Below the pieces are notes generated by a model that saw only the letters and a program-made list of their open reading frames with translations, ran no database searches and was not told the DNA's origin. From Mesorhizobium sp. DCY119 (lineage in GTDB: Bacteria; Pseudomonadota; Alphaproteobacteria; Rhizobiales; Rhizobiaceae), in the NCBI RefSeq assembly GCF_003590645.1, contig NZ_CP031834.1, forward strand, positions 868,001-932,000: a stretch of DNA of 64,000 bases, read 5' to 3'. Position 1 is the stretch's first letter, and the number at the start of each line of letters is the position of its first letter. A program made the translations under genes and the position numbers. Below are positions 52,666 to 60,716 of the stretch, piece after piece.

Positions 52666-53262
52666 GTGACCGCAACCGCAGAAACAGCCACCGACCCGAA
52701 ACGCGCCCGCATCCTCGACGGGGCGTTGAAGATGTTTCTCGCCTACGGTTTCTCGCGCACGACCATGGACGACATCGCTCGGGCAGCCGAGGTTTCACGC
52801 CCGGCGCTCTATCTCCTGTTCAGGAACAAGACCGACATTTATCGCGCGCTGGCGTCGATCCTGCTTGAAGGCTCATGCGCGAAGGCGAAGGTTGCGCTTG
52901 CCACCGGCAAGCCGCTCGGTGAGCGCATGTGGCTTGCGATCGACACGGCGATCATCTCGGTCATGGCTGAGATTTCGGAATCGCCGCATGGCGCGGAAAT
53001 CCTCGACATGAAGGGCAGTCTTGCCGGCGATGTCGTCGAGGCGTGGCGTTCGACGCTGGTCGGTCATTTCGCCGCTGCAATCGAGAGCGAAGCCAAGACT
53101 ACCGGTGCCGATCTGGCGGTTCGCGGCCTGTCGCCGATGATGCTCGCCGACATGCTGTTCGATGGTCTCGAAGGCATGAAGATGAGGATCACCGGCGCAG
53201 AGGAGCAGCGCAAGGCGGTGCGGGGATTGGTCCGGGTTATCGAACTTTCAATTCAGGCGTGA
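52666..53262 (+). CDS. TetR-family transcriptional regulator
   Basis: A 198-residue TetR protein from the chosen GTG. The HTH is at about 12-58 (RARILDGALKMFLAYGFSRT, TMDDIARAAEVSRPALYLLF), with a helical ligand domain behind it. GTG at 52666 is preferred because the ATG at 52633 lies inside the predicted operator and before the likely transcription start; AAGGAC lies 10 bp upstream. It probably represses the molybdenum-hydroxylase operon on the other strand. Its 3' end overlaps the convergent patatin gene by 10 bp. Confidence 0.88.
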   Translation: MTATAETATDPKRARILDGALKMFLAYGFSRTTMDDIARAAEVSRPALYLLFRNKTDIYRALASILLEGSCAKAKVALATGKPLGERMWLAIDTAIISVMAEISESPHGAEILDMKGSLAGDVVEAWRSTLVGHFAAAIESEAKTTGADLAVRGLSPMMLADMLFDGLEGMKMRITGAEEQRKAVRGLVRVIELSIQA

Positions 53263-54383
53263 GAGCGAGCACCGGCAGGCTTCTTGCGGGTCGCCAGGAA
53301 TTCGCGGACGCGCTTGCCGGGATCGCGCTGGCGCAGCGGGCCGAAGCGGCCTTCGAATTCGTCCGTCAGGTCCAGCGTGCCACGCTTGCCGATAGCATCG
53401 AAATTCTCTTCCAGCCAGTCGCCGGCGGCATTGCGGCCGAGATCGCGCAGATATTCGAGGAAGGCCCATTCGGCATTGATCTTGGATGATGCCGAAAGGT
53501 TCTTGAAGGCTTCGTCGGCGTCGATGCGATGCATGCGGATGTCGCGATACTCGCCATGCGGCAGCCGGCCCGAGGCGATCATCTCCTTGATGAAGGCGAT
53601 GGCGCGGAATTCGCGCAGCAGGGCGGCGTTGAAGGTGATCTCATCGATGCGGTTCTGGATCTCATTGGCGGTCTTTGGCGTTTCCTCGCGCACCACCGGG
53701 TTTATCTGCACGAGCAGAACGTCTTCGGTCGCGGCCTGATCGAAGAACGGAAAGATCGCCGGGTTGCCGCCGTAGCCGCCATCCCAATAGGGCTTTCCCT
53801 CGATCTCCACCGCCTGGAAAATCTGCGGCAGGCAGGCCGAGGCCATGACCACGTCGAGGGTGATCTCGTTGTGATCGAAGACGCGCAGCTGGCCGGTCTC
53901 GACATTGGTCGCCGAGATGAACAGCTTGATCGCCTTGCGGGAGCGGACATTGTCGAAGTCGATCTCGGCCTCGACCACGTCGCGCAGCGGATTGACGTTG
54001 AGCGGATTGGCGAGATAGGGCGACAGCGAGCGGGACATCATGTCGTACCAGATGTAGCCCGGCGTGTTCTCGATCGACCAGTTGCCCCACAACACGTCCC
54101 AGGGTGCGCGCCGCACCGGGCTGAAACGGCCTTTGAGCGCGATCGCGCGCCACAGATCGTGAAGCTTCTGGCGCGCACCGTCGGCGCCGTCGCGCACCCA
54201 GCCGTCGGCCAGGGCTACGGCATTCATGGCGCCGGCGCTGGTGCCGGACACCGCCGCGATATCAAGCCGGCCGTCTTCCAGCAGGCGGTCGAGCACGCCC
54301 CAGGAAAAGGCGCCGTGCGATCCGCCGCCCTGAAGGGCGACATTGATCGGTTTGTTATCCTCCGCCTTGCCGTTGGTGGTCAT
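53253..54383 (-). CDS. Patatin-like phospholipase family protein
   Basis: A 376-residue serine lipase. It has the oxyanion loop LQGGGSHGAF near residue 18, nucleophile Ser49 in GTSAG and dyad Asp in YWDGGYGGNPA. There is no signal peptide, so it is cytosolic. It lies 270 bp after bdhA on the same strand. That pairing suggests it could release 3-hydroxybutyrate from polyhydroxybutyrate or process short acyl esters, but this is inference; phospholipase A activity is the family default. Confidence 0.92.
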   Translation of the reverse strand: MTTNGKAEDNKPINVALQGGGSHGAFSWGVLDRLLEDGRLDIAAVSGTSAGAMNAVALADGWVRDGADGARQKLHDLWRAIALKGRFSPVRRAPWDVLWGNWSIENTPGYIWYDMMSRSLSPYLANPLNVNPLRDVVEAEIDFDNVRSRKAIKLFISATNVETGQLRVFDHNEITLDVVMASACLPQIFQAVEIEGKPYWDGGYGGNPAIFPFFDQAATEDVLLVQINPVVREETPKTANEIQNRIDEITFNAALLREFRAIAFIKEMIASGRLPHGEYRDIRMHRIDADEAFKNLSASSKINAEWAFLEYLRDLGRNAAGDWLEENFDAIGKRGTLDLTDEFEGRFGPLRQRDPGKRVREFLATRKKPAGARSHA

Positions 54384-54430
54384 GGCGTTGTCCTTTCAAT
54401 CGCTTTCTGGTGAGCGTAATCGCATTCGAA

Positions 54431-54575
54431 ATACCCCCACCCCTAACCCCTCCCCACAAGGGGGAGGGAAATCTTGCTTCGTGGCCGCCCAGCCCCGATC
54501 TTCACCGTTCTTGCTGGCTAAAACAGTGAAATCGTCCCCCTCCCCCTTGTGGGGAGGGGTTAGGGGTGGGGGTAT
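54431..54575. repeat. Palindromic element 4 with perfect 38-bp inverted repeats
   Basis: The ends 54431-54468 and 54538-54575 are exact inverted copies (ATACCCCCACCCCTAACCCC, then TCCCCACAAGGGGGAGGG), separated by 69 nt. It occupies most of the gap between bdhA and the patatin gene and could fold a very stable hairpin in that transcript. Confidence 0.95.
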
Positions 54576-54652
54576 AATGCCGCCCAGGCTCTATCAGAGC
54601 ATTCATATGCAATTGCCTTGCCGTAAACGGCGAGAAAGAAAAACTCAGCGCC

Positions 54653-55435
54653 TCACTCCGCCGTCCAGCCGCCGTCGACGGAGATATGCGTGCCGTTGAT
54701 CTGGGCGGCGGCGTCCGAGCAGAGGAAGGCAGCGGTTGCGCCGATCTGCTCGACGGTGACGAATTCCTTGGTCGGCTGCTTGTCGAGCATGACGTCGCGG
54801 ATCACCGTTTCGCGGTCCATGTTATGCGCCTTCATCTGGTCGGGAATCTGGGCTTCGACCAACGGCGTCAGCACATAGCCGGGGCAGATGGCGTTGCAGG
54901 TGATACCGTCGGTGGCGACTTCCAGCGCAACGGTCTTGGTCAGGCCCATGATGCCGTGCTTGGCCGAGACATAGGCAGACTTGAACGGCGAGGCGACGAG
55001 GCCGTGTGCCGAGGCGATGTTGACGATGCGGCCATAGCGGGCCTTCTTCATCAGCGGAAGGGCTGCCGCGATCGTGTGGAAGGCCGACGACAGGTTGATG
55101 GCGATGATCGCATCCCATTTGTCGATCGGGAATTCCTCGACCGGCGCGACATGCTGGATGCCGGCATTGTTGACCAGGATATCGACCGAACCGAATTTTT
55201 CGGCGGCCTTGGCAACCAGCGCGCGGCATTCGGCCGGCTTCGACATGTCGGCCTGCACATAGATCGTCTTGACCGAATGATCCCTGGCGATCTTGTCCGC
55301 GATGGCGTGATCGTCAGCCGTGTCGGAAAAGGAATTGACGACGATGTTGCAGCCCTGCGCGGCGAGCGCATGGGCGATCGCCAGGCCGATGCCGGAGGTA
55401 GAACCGGTGACGATTGCTGTTCTTGTGGCGGCCAT
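54653..55435 (-). CDS. bdhA: 3-hydroxybutyrate dehydrogenase
   Basis: A 260-residue short-chain dehydrogenase. The cofactor loop is TGSTSGIG (residues 10-17), the catalytic Tyr-Lys is in YVSAKHG, and NAICPGYVLTPLVEAQIPDQ is typical of the bacterial BdhA family. It oxidises D-3-hydroxybutyrate to acetoacetate with NAD+ in polyhydroxybutyrate turnover. The start at 55435 has AAAGGACATTTTGCC upstream; the longer frame has no family sequence. Confidence 0.93.
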   Translation of the reverse strand: MAATRTAIVTGSTSGIGLAIAHALAAQGCNIVVNSFSDTADDHAIADKIARDHSVKTIYVQADMSKPAECRALVAKAAEKFGSVDILVNNAGIQHVAPVEEFPIDKWDAIIAINLSSAFHTIAAALPLMKKARYGRIVNIASAHGLVASPFKSAYVSAKHGIMGLTKTVALEVATDGITCNAICPGYVLTPLVEAQIPDQMKAHNMDRETVIRDVMLDKQPTKEFVTVEQIGATAAFLCSDAAAQINGTHISVDGGWTAE

Positions 55436-55545
55436 GGCAAAATGTCCTTTGTCCAAAATGGTGCGGCGCACTCTATATATTGCATTGCAGCAAAATTGCG
55501 AATGTGGTGCGACAGGACGGCACGGAAGGATAGGCCACAAAATGA

Positions 55546-55572
55546 AAATTACTTGACTAAGTCAAGTAATTT
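55546..55572. promoter_or_regulatory. Perfect palindromic operator before the MarR-GNAT gene
   Basis: Twelve-base arms AAATTACTTGAC and GTCAAGTAATTT flank TAA. The TTGACT inside can serve as a -35 for the downstream gene. It is a classic MarR-type site, very probably autoregulatory. Confidence 0.85.
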
Positions 55573-55603
55573 GGCGAGGATGGGCGCTTTCCATGGTGCT
55601 CCA

Positions 55604-56536
55604 ATGCTCAAAATTCTCGCTCCTGCCGAAGACCAGATCGAAGCCGTGCGGATATTCAATCGCTTCTACACGCGCCAGATCGGCTTGCTGCAGGAGGGAT
55701 TGCTCAGGAGCAATTTCTCGCTGACCGAGGCGCGGGTTCTTTATGAGCTGGCGAACCGCGAGGGCCTGACGGCGAGCGACCTGACGCGCGAGCTGGGGCT
55801 CGATGCCGGCTACCTCAGCCGGCTTCTGAAGAAGTTCGAGACCCGCCGTCTGCTGACGCGCGCACCGTCCACGCTCGATGGCCGCCAGACGGTTCTGTCA
55901 TTGACCGTTGCCGGCCGCGCAGCCTTTGCGCCGCTGAACCGCGCATCCGCAGAAGAGGTCGCCACGCTGCTGGGGCGTCTTTCCGTCGAGGATCGGGAAA
56001 AGGTGGTGAAGGCGATGCAGGCCGTGCAGCGCCTGCTTGGCGGCGCGGAGCCGAAGGAACCCTACATTCTGCGGCCGTTGCAGGTCGGCGACATCGGCTG
56101 GATCACGCACCGGCAGGGTGTGCTTTACGCGCAGGAATATGGTTTCGACGGGAGCTACGAGGCGCTGGTGGCGGAAATCCTCAGCACCTTCGTCCGGGAT
56201 TTCGACCCGCAATGGGAGCGGGCCTGGATCGCCGAACGGGATGGCGAGGTGGTCGGCTCGGTCTTCATCGTGCGCAAATCCGAAACCGTCGCCAAGCTCA
56301 GGCTGCTCTATGTCGATCCATCGGCGCGCGGCCTCGGCATCGGGCGCCGGCTGGTCGAGGAGTGTATCTCCTTTGCCCGTTCCAAGGGCTACAAGACGAT
56401 GACGCTATGGACCAACGACATACTGCTGGCTGCCCGGCACATCTATCAGACGGCGGGGTTCAAGCTGGTTGAGGAAGATCGCCACCACTCCTTCGGCCAG
56501 GATCTGGTCGGGCAGACGTGGGAGCTGGAGCTTTGA
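55604..56536 (+). CDS. Bifunctional MarR-family regulator / GNAT acetyltransferase
   Basis: A 310-residue fusion. Residues 1-145 are a MarR winged helix (FSLTEARVLYELANREG, ELGLDAGYLSRLLKKFETR). Residues about 150-308 are a GNAT domain with the acetyl-CoA loop VDPSARGLGIGRRLVEE. The architecture is widespread, but the acetylated substrate is unknown. The ATG at 55604 is preferred since the operator/promoter ends at 55572; ATG at 55580 would add eight residues. A much longer open frame upstream is antisense to bdhA and not real. Confidence 0.92.
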   Translation: MLKILAPAEDQIEAVRIFNRFYTRQIGLLQEGLLRSNFSLTEARVLYELANREGLTASDLTRELGLDAGYLSRLLKKFETRRLLTRAPSTLDGRQTVLSLTVAGRAAFAPLNRASAEEVATLLGRLSVEDREKVVKAMQAVQRLLGGAEPKEPYILRPLQVGDIGWITHRQGVLYAQEYGFDGSYEALVAEILSTFVRDFDPQWERAWIAERDGEVVGSVFIVRKSETVAKLRLLYVDPSARGLGIGRRLVEECISFARSKGYKTMTLWTNDILLAARHIYQTAGFKLVEEDRHHSFGQDLVGQTWELEL

Positions 56537-56539
56537 GGC

Positions 56540-56947
56540 TCAGTTCGCCTCGTCGATCTGGAAAAGCTGGATGTAATTGCCGCAAGTGTCGTTGAGCGCG
56601 ACGGTGGTCGGCCCGCTTGCCGGTTTCGTCGGCGAGCCGCGAAACTCGACGCCAAGCAATGTCAGCCGCGCATATTCGGCGTGGATGTCGTCGACGCCGA
56701 AGGCCGTGATCGGGATGCCGGCGGCGAACAGGGCCTTCTGGAACGTCACCGCTTCGGCAACGCCATGCACCGGTTCGAGCAACAGTTCGGTGCCGTCCGG
56801 TTCGTCAGCGGCCGTCACCGTCAGCCAGCTTGCGCCATTGCCGAAGGGAATGTCGCGCTTGAGCGCAAAGCCAAGCTTTTCCGTATAGAAAACCTTCGCC
56901 TTCTGCTGGTCATCGACCAGCACGCTGGTGAGTTTTACCCGGATCAT
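56540..56947 (-). CDS. VOC family protein (glyoxalase/bleomycin-resistance-like)
   Basis: A 135-residue VOC protein beginning MIRVKLTSVLVDDQQKAKVF with YTEKLGFALKRDIPFG, a central LLLEPVHGVAE and ending TVALNDTCGNYIQLFQIDE with a terminal metal-site Glu region. It is translationally coupled (4-bp overlap) to the ArsR-type regulator upstream. ArsR/VOC pairs of this kind are frequent in rhizobia. Substrate unknown. Confidence 0.9.
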   Translation of the reverse strand: MIRVKLTSVLVDDQQKAKVFYTEKLGFALKRDIPFGNGASWLTVTAADEPDGTELLLEPVHGVAEAVTFQKALFAAGIPITAFGVDDIHAEYARLTLLGVEFRGSPTKPASGPTTVALNDTCGNYIQLFQIDEAN

Positions 56948-57297
56948 GGCGGTTCTCCCTGCTTTTGTTCATCCTCGGCGCGCAAGATGGCCTCGAGCGT
57001 GTCGAGCCGGTCCAGCCAGTAATTCTCGTAGAAGCGCAGCCATTCGTCGGCGGCTTTCAGCGGCGCGGGCTCGATACGGCAGATATGCGAGCGGCCCTCG
57101 ACGCGGCGCCGGACGAGGCCTGCCGCTTCCAGTACGCGGATATGCTTCGAGGCTGCGGCAAACGACATGTCGAAGGGGGCTGCCAGCTCGCCGATATTCT
57201 GCTCGCGGGCCGTCAGGCTGCGCAGCATCGCCCGCCGCGTCGGGTCCGACAGCGCACGGAAAATACCGTCCAGGGCGGGGGTGTCATCTAAAACCAT
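56944..57297 (-). CDS. ArsR-family winged-helix regulator
   Basis: A 117-residue ArsR/SmtB-type regulator with FRALSDPTRRAMLRSL, the recognition segment FDMSFAAASKHIRVLEAAG, then LVRRRVEGRSH. No metal-binding Cys cluster is present, so it belongs to the metal-independent subgroup that often regulates a neighbouring VOC or AHSA1 gene. It heads the two-gene operon and is divergent from ispG with 160 bp between. Confidence 0.92.
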   Translation of the reverse strand: MVLDDTPALDGIFRALSDPTRRAMLRSLTAREQNIGELAAPFDMSFAAASKHIRVLEAAGLVRRRVEGRSHICRIEPAPLKAADEWLRFYENYWLDRLDTLEAILRAEDEQKQGEPP

Positions 57298-57456
57298 ATG
57301 GTTCAATATCAGCCTGATAAAAAACTGTAAACCCTTTGGTTCAATAACGCCGCTCGATATAGACTGACGGGTGAGCGAAACGTCGCGGCCATTGACATCG
57401 GGCGCGGCGTCCTCCACGTCAGGCGCGACTACCTTTTCGCAAAGAGGCTGCCGGTA

Positions 57457-58707
57457 ATGACCGGATATTTTTCCTCCCCATTTCCCCGCCGCCACTCGGT
57501 CGGCGTCGACGTCGGTGGCGTGATCGTCGGCGGCAGTGCGCCGGTCGTCGTTCAGTCGATGACCAATACGGACACCGCCGATATCGACCAGACCGTGGCG
57601 CAGGTTGCGGCACTCCATCGTGCCGGTTCCGAGATCGTGCGCATCACGGTCGACCGCGACGAATCGGCTGCCGCAGTGCCCGCGATCCGCGAGCGGCTGG
57701 AGCGGCTGGGCATCAATGTGCCGCTGGTCGGCGACTTCCATTATATCGGCCACAAGCTGCTGGCCGATCATCCGGCCTGCGCCGAGGCGCTGGCGAAATA
57801 CCGCATCAATCCGGGCAATGTCGGCTTCAAGGACAAGAAGGACAAGCAGTTCGCGGCGATCGTCGAAATGGCGATCAGATACGACAAGCCGGTTCGCATC
57901 GGCGTCAACTGGGGTTCGCTCGACCAGGAGCTTCTGACGAAGCTGATGGACGAGAACCAGAACAGCGGCTCGCCGCTGACGGCGCAGGAAGTGACGCGCG
58001 AGGCGATCGTGCAGTCGGCGCTGATCTCGGCCGACCTTGCCGAAGAGATCGGCCTGCCGCGCGACAAGATCATCCTGTCGGCCAAGGTCAGCCAGGTGCA
58101 GGACCTGATCGCCGTCTATACGATGCTGGCGCAGCGCTCCGACCATGCGCTGCATCTCGGCCTCACCGAGGCCGGCATGGGCTCCAAGGGCATCGTCGCC
58201 TCGTCGGCGGCCATGGGCATCCTGTTGCAGCAGGGCATCGGCGACACGATCCGCATTTCGCTGACGCCGGAGCCGAATGGCGACCGTACCCGCGAGGTGC
58301 AGGTGTCGCAGGAACTTCTGCAGACCATGGGTTTCCGCCAGTTCGTGCCGATCGTGGCGGCATGCCCAGGCTGTGGCCGCACGACCTCGACGGTGTTCCA
58401 GGAACTGGCCCAGAACATCCAGGCCGATCTGCGCAAGAACATGCCGGTGTGGCGCGACAAATATCCGGGCGTCGAAGAGCTCAAGGTCGCGGTCATGGGC
58501 TGCATCGTCAACGGACCCGGCGAATCGAAGCATGCCGATATCGGCATTTCACTGCCCGGTACCGGCGAGATGCCGGCAGCTCCCGTCTTCATCGACGGCA
58601 AGAAGGCGGTGACGCTGCGCGGGCCCTCTATTGCCGAGGATTTCGAAAGGCTGGTCGCCGACTATATCGAGCAGCGGTTCGGCCGCGGCAAGCAGGCAGC
58701 AGAGTAG
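57457..58707 (+). CDS. ispG: 4-hydroxy-3-methylbut-2-enyl diphosphate synthase (IspG/GcpE)
   Basis: A 416-residue 4Fe-4S enzyme of the MEP isoprenoid pathway. The start region has [15 protein letters not shown]; the cluster cysteines are in [14 protein letters not shown] and [11 protein letters not shown]. It converts methylerythritol cyclodiphosphate to HMBPP. The ATG at 57457 follows an AGAGG site. A lytic transglycosylase gene starts 3 bp after the stop. Confidence 0.98.
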   Translation: MTGYFSSPFPRRHSVGVDVGGVIVGGSAPVVVQSMTNTDTADIDQTVAQVAALHRAGSEIVRITVDRDESAAAVPAIRERLERLGINVPLVGDFHYIGHKLLADHPACAEALAKYRINPGNVGFKDKKDKQFAAIVEMAIRYDKPVRIGVNWGSLDQELLTKLMDENQNSGSPLTAQEVTREAIVQSALISADLAEEIGLPRDKIILSAKVSQVQDLIAVYTMLAQRSDHALHLGLTEAGMGSKGIVASSAAMGILLQQGIGDTIRISLTPEPNGDRTREVQVSQELLQTMGFRQFVPIVAACPGCGRTTSTVFQELAQNIQADLRKNMPVWRDKYPGVEELKVAVMGCIVNGPGESKHADIGISLPGTGEMPAAPVFIDGKKAVTLRGPSIAEDFERLVADYIEQRFGRGKQAAE

Positions 58708-58710
58708 CGC

Positions 58711-59562
58711 ATGCGCAGCCTCGCAAAAGCAGCCCTGCTCTTTTGCGCGATCGCCTGGAGCGACACAGCCCTTGCCGACCCGCCCGGACGGACAAAACCG
58801 GTGACGGTCGGCCGCATCTGCAACCTCATCGACACCCATGCCGGCCGCTTCGGCGTGCCGCGCGATTTCTTTGCCCGCCTGATCTGGAAGGAAAGCCGCT
58901 TCGACGCCAATGCGGTCAGCCCGGCAGGCGCGGAAGGCATTGCCCAGTTCATGCCCGGCACGGCCAGGATACGCGGGCTGGCCGACCCGTTCGACATCGA
59001 GCAGGCGATCGAGGCATCGGCCAAATATCTCGGCGAGCTCAAAACCGGCTTCGGCAACCTCGGCCTGGCGGCTGCCGCCTACAATGCCGGCGAGACGCGG
59101 GTGTCGCGCTGGCTCTCTTCAGGCGGCTTCCTGCCCATGGAAACGGAAAACTACGTACTCGACATCATGGGCGAGCCGGCCGACAATTTCACCAACGCTT
59201 CCTATGCCGGCACCATTCACCCGCTCGACAAGAAGCAGGAGTTTTCCGAAGCCTGCCGCAGGCTGCCCATCGTCAAGGCAGCGACGATCCCCATGGCCCG
59301 CATCAACGTCAAGCCGTGGGGCATTCAGGTGGCGGGCAATTTCCGCCAGTCGGCCGCCATCCGCCAATGGCAGCGCGAGAGGGCGAAATTCCCAGCGCTG
59401 CTGCGTGGCTATGATCCGGTGGTCAGCCGCATACGCTCGCCCATCGGCCGGCGCGGCATCTATGCGGTCAGGATAGGGGCCGACAACCGTGCCACGGCCG
59501 ACATCATCTGCCAGAAGTTGCGTGGCGCCGGCGGCGCCTGCGTGGTGATGCGAAACAGGTAG
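58711..59562 (+). CDS. Lytic transglycosylase, SLT domain
   Basis: A 283-residue exported protein (signal peptide about 1-22, ending DTALADP). The SLT domain at about 40-150 has catalytic Glu61 in LIWKESRFDANAVSPAG, then GIAQFMPGTA and AAYNAGETRVSRW. It cleaves murein between MurNAc and GlcNAc without water, forming anhydro ends. The C-terminal 120 residues may bind substrate. It is probably co-transcribed with ispG. Confidence 0.94.
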   Translation: MRSLAKAALLFCAIAWSDTALADPPGRTKPVTVGRICNLIDTHAGRFGVPRDFFARLIWKESRFDANAVSPAGAEGIAQFMPGTARIRGLADPFDIEQAIEASAKYLGELKTGFGNLGLAAAAYNAGETRVSRWLSSGGFLPMETENYVLDIMGEPADNFTNASYAGTIHPLDKKQEFSEACRRLPIVKAATIPMARINVKPWGIQVAGNFRQSAAIRQWQRERAKFPALLRGYDPVVSRIRSPIGRRGIYAVRIGADNRATADIICQKLRGAGGACVVMRNR

Positions 59563-59623
59563 ATCCGGAAGTATTCACCGACATAACCGAGGCAGCGAAG
59601 CCGATTTCCTGTCCGATTTTCAA

Positions 59624-59644
59624 TTGCGGCGTCACTCGCCGCAA
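59624..59644. other. Hairpin after the lytic transglycosylase gene
   Basis: Arms TTGCGGCG and CGCCGCAA pair perfectly around TCACT, but no T-run follows. It may be a weak terminator or an operator for the HTH gene that starts 97 bp downstream. Confidence 0.4.
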
Positions 59645-59740
59645 CAACGTCTTGTGGTTGCATGTTCTATGTGATCGACTTGCAGAAATGGGAACGGATT
59701 GGATGGAGAGGGCGCGGCGCTTTCGCACCTGGCGAGGCAG

Positions 59741-60604
59741 ATGAGCAAGACGGCGGAAGAGATACTGGCTCATCCCCGTTTTGCCGAGGCGCGGCGCGCG
59801 CATATCGATGCCCTGGTAGGGTTGTTTGCCGACAACCGCTTCGTCACCCGGCTCATGATCGATTCCGGCACGATCATGCTGAGGGCGCTCCTCGTCGGCT
59901 TCCATGTCGCCCACGACGAGGATGACCGGACGACCTGGGCAACGCTCGGGCAGCTTCAAAATGTTCTTGTGGAGCGCGGTCTGGCAAGTGCGCGCCGTGT
60001 CGAGGATCTCGTCGCCCGCTTTCGTCAGGTAGGCTACGTCGTTTCCGTCGAATCTCCGTCGGATATCAGGGTGCGCATCCTCAAGCCGACCGAGCAGTTG
60101 CTGGCGCATGATCGTGATCATCTCGCCGTCTACCATCGCTTCCTGTACGATCTTTATCCCGATCGCGGACACGATTGGACCTTGCGGCAGGATCCCCGGG
60201 TGCATTTTGCAATACGCAAAGCAATGTTTCTGGCGCTCGACAAGGCCACGGTTTTCACGCGCCACCAACCGATAATGACGTTTCTCTCCCGCAACGCCGG
60301 CTATTGCGCGTTCCTGCTCGTGGCGCAGGCAGCACTTTCGCGCTACCCCCGCGAGCAGAGTTTCGGCTCGATCGCCGATCGTCTCGGCGTCTCGCGAACG
60401 CATGTCCGCAATATATTTGTCGATGCGGAGGCCGCGGGGTTTGTCAGTTGCGAAGGCAAGCCGGGTAGTCCCGTCGAGATATTGCCACCGCTCTGGCAGG
60501 CTTATGACAGTTTCCTTGCCGATATGCAGGCAGGTCAGGACGCCATCGCGCAGGCCGCCTTCGCCACTCTGCGAGCGGATTGCGGCGCCGATCACCCAGC
60601 CTGA
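59741..60604 (+). CDS. Helix-turn-helix protein, unknown function
   Basis: A 287-residue protein from the ATG at 59741 (GGCGAGG upstream; a TTG at 59699 would add 14 residues). A winged-HTH-like segment lies at about 210-250, reading FGSIADRLGVSRTHVRNIF, then VDAEAAGFV. The N-terminal 200 residues form a probable helical domain with no family I recognise. There is no signal or membrane helix. It lies upstream of ggt on the same strand (112 bp gap) and may be an autonomous regulator. Confidence 0.72.
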   Translation: MSKTAEEILAHPRFAEARRAHIDALVGLFADNRFVTRLMIDSGTIMLRALLVGFHVAHDEDDRTTWATLGQLQNVLVERGLASARRVEDLVARFRQVGYVVSVESPSDIRVRILKPTEQLLAHDRDHLAVYHRFLYDLYPDRGHDWTLRQDPRVHFAIRKAMFLALDKATVFTRHQPIMTFLSRNAGYCAFLLVAQAALSRYPREQSFGSIADRLGVSRTHVRNIFVDAEAAGFVSCEGKPGSPVEILPPLWQAYDSFLADMQAGQDAIAQAAFATLRADCGADHPA

Positions 60605-60716
60605 CAGGGCATCATTCAACGTGTCCCTGAGCGGATGCTGCCCGGGTCATTCGTGCTGGACACGGCCGGCGCGACGGGCTTGTCTGTCGGAGATCAGAAT
60701 CCAAGGAGGCAGCCAC

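Noticed and set aside
54686-55603. N-terminal 300-codon extension of the MarR-GNAT gene
   Set aside because: It runs antisense through bdhA and across the MarR operator and promoter; the known domains start only after 55604.
60402-60716. Longer start for ggt, overlapping the HTH gene
   Set aside because: The signal peptide and a strong AAGGAGG site support the start at 60717.
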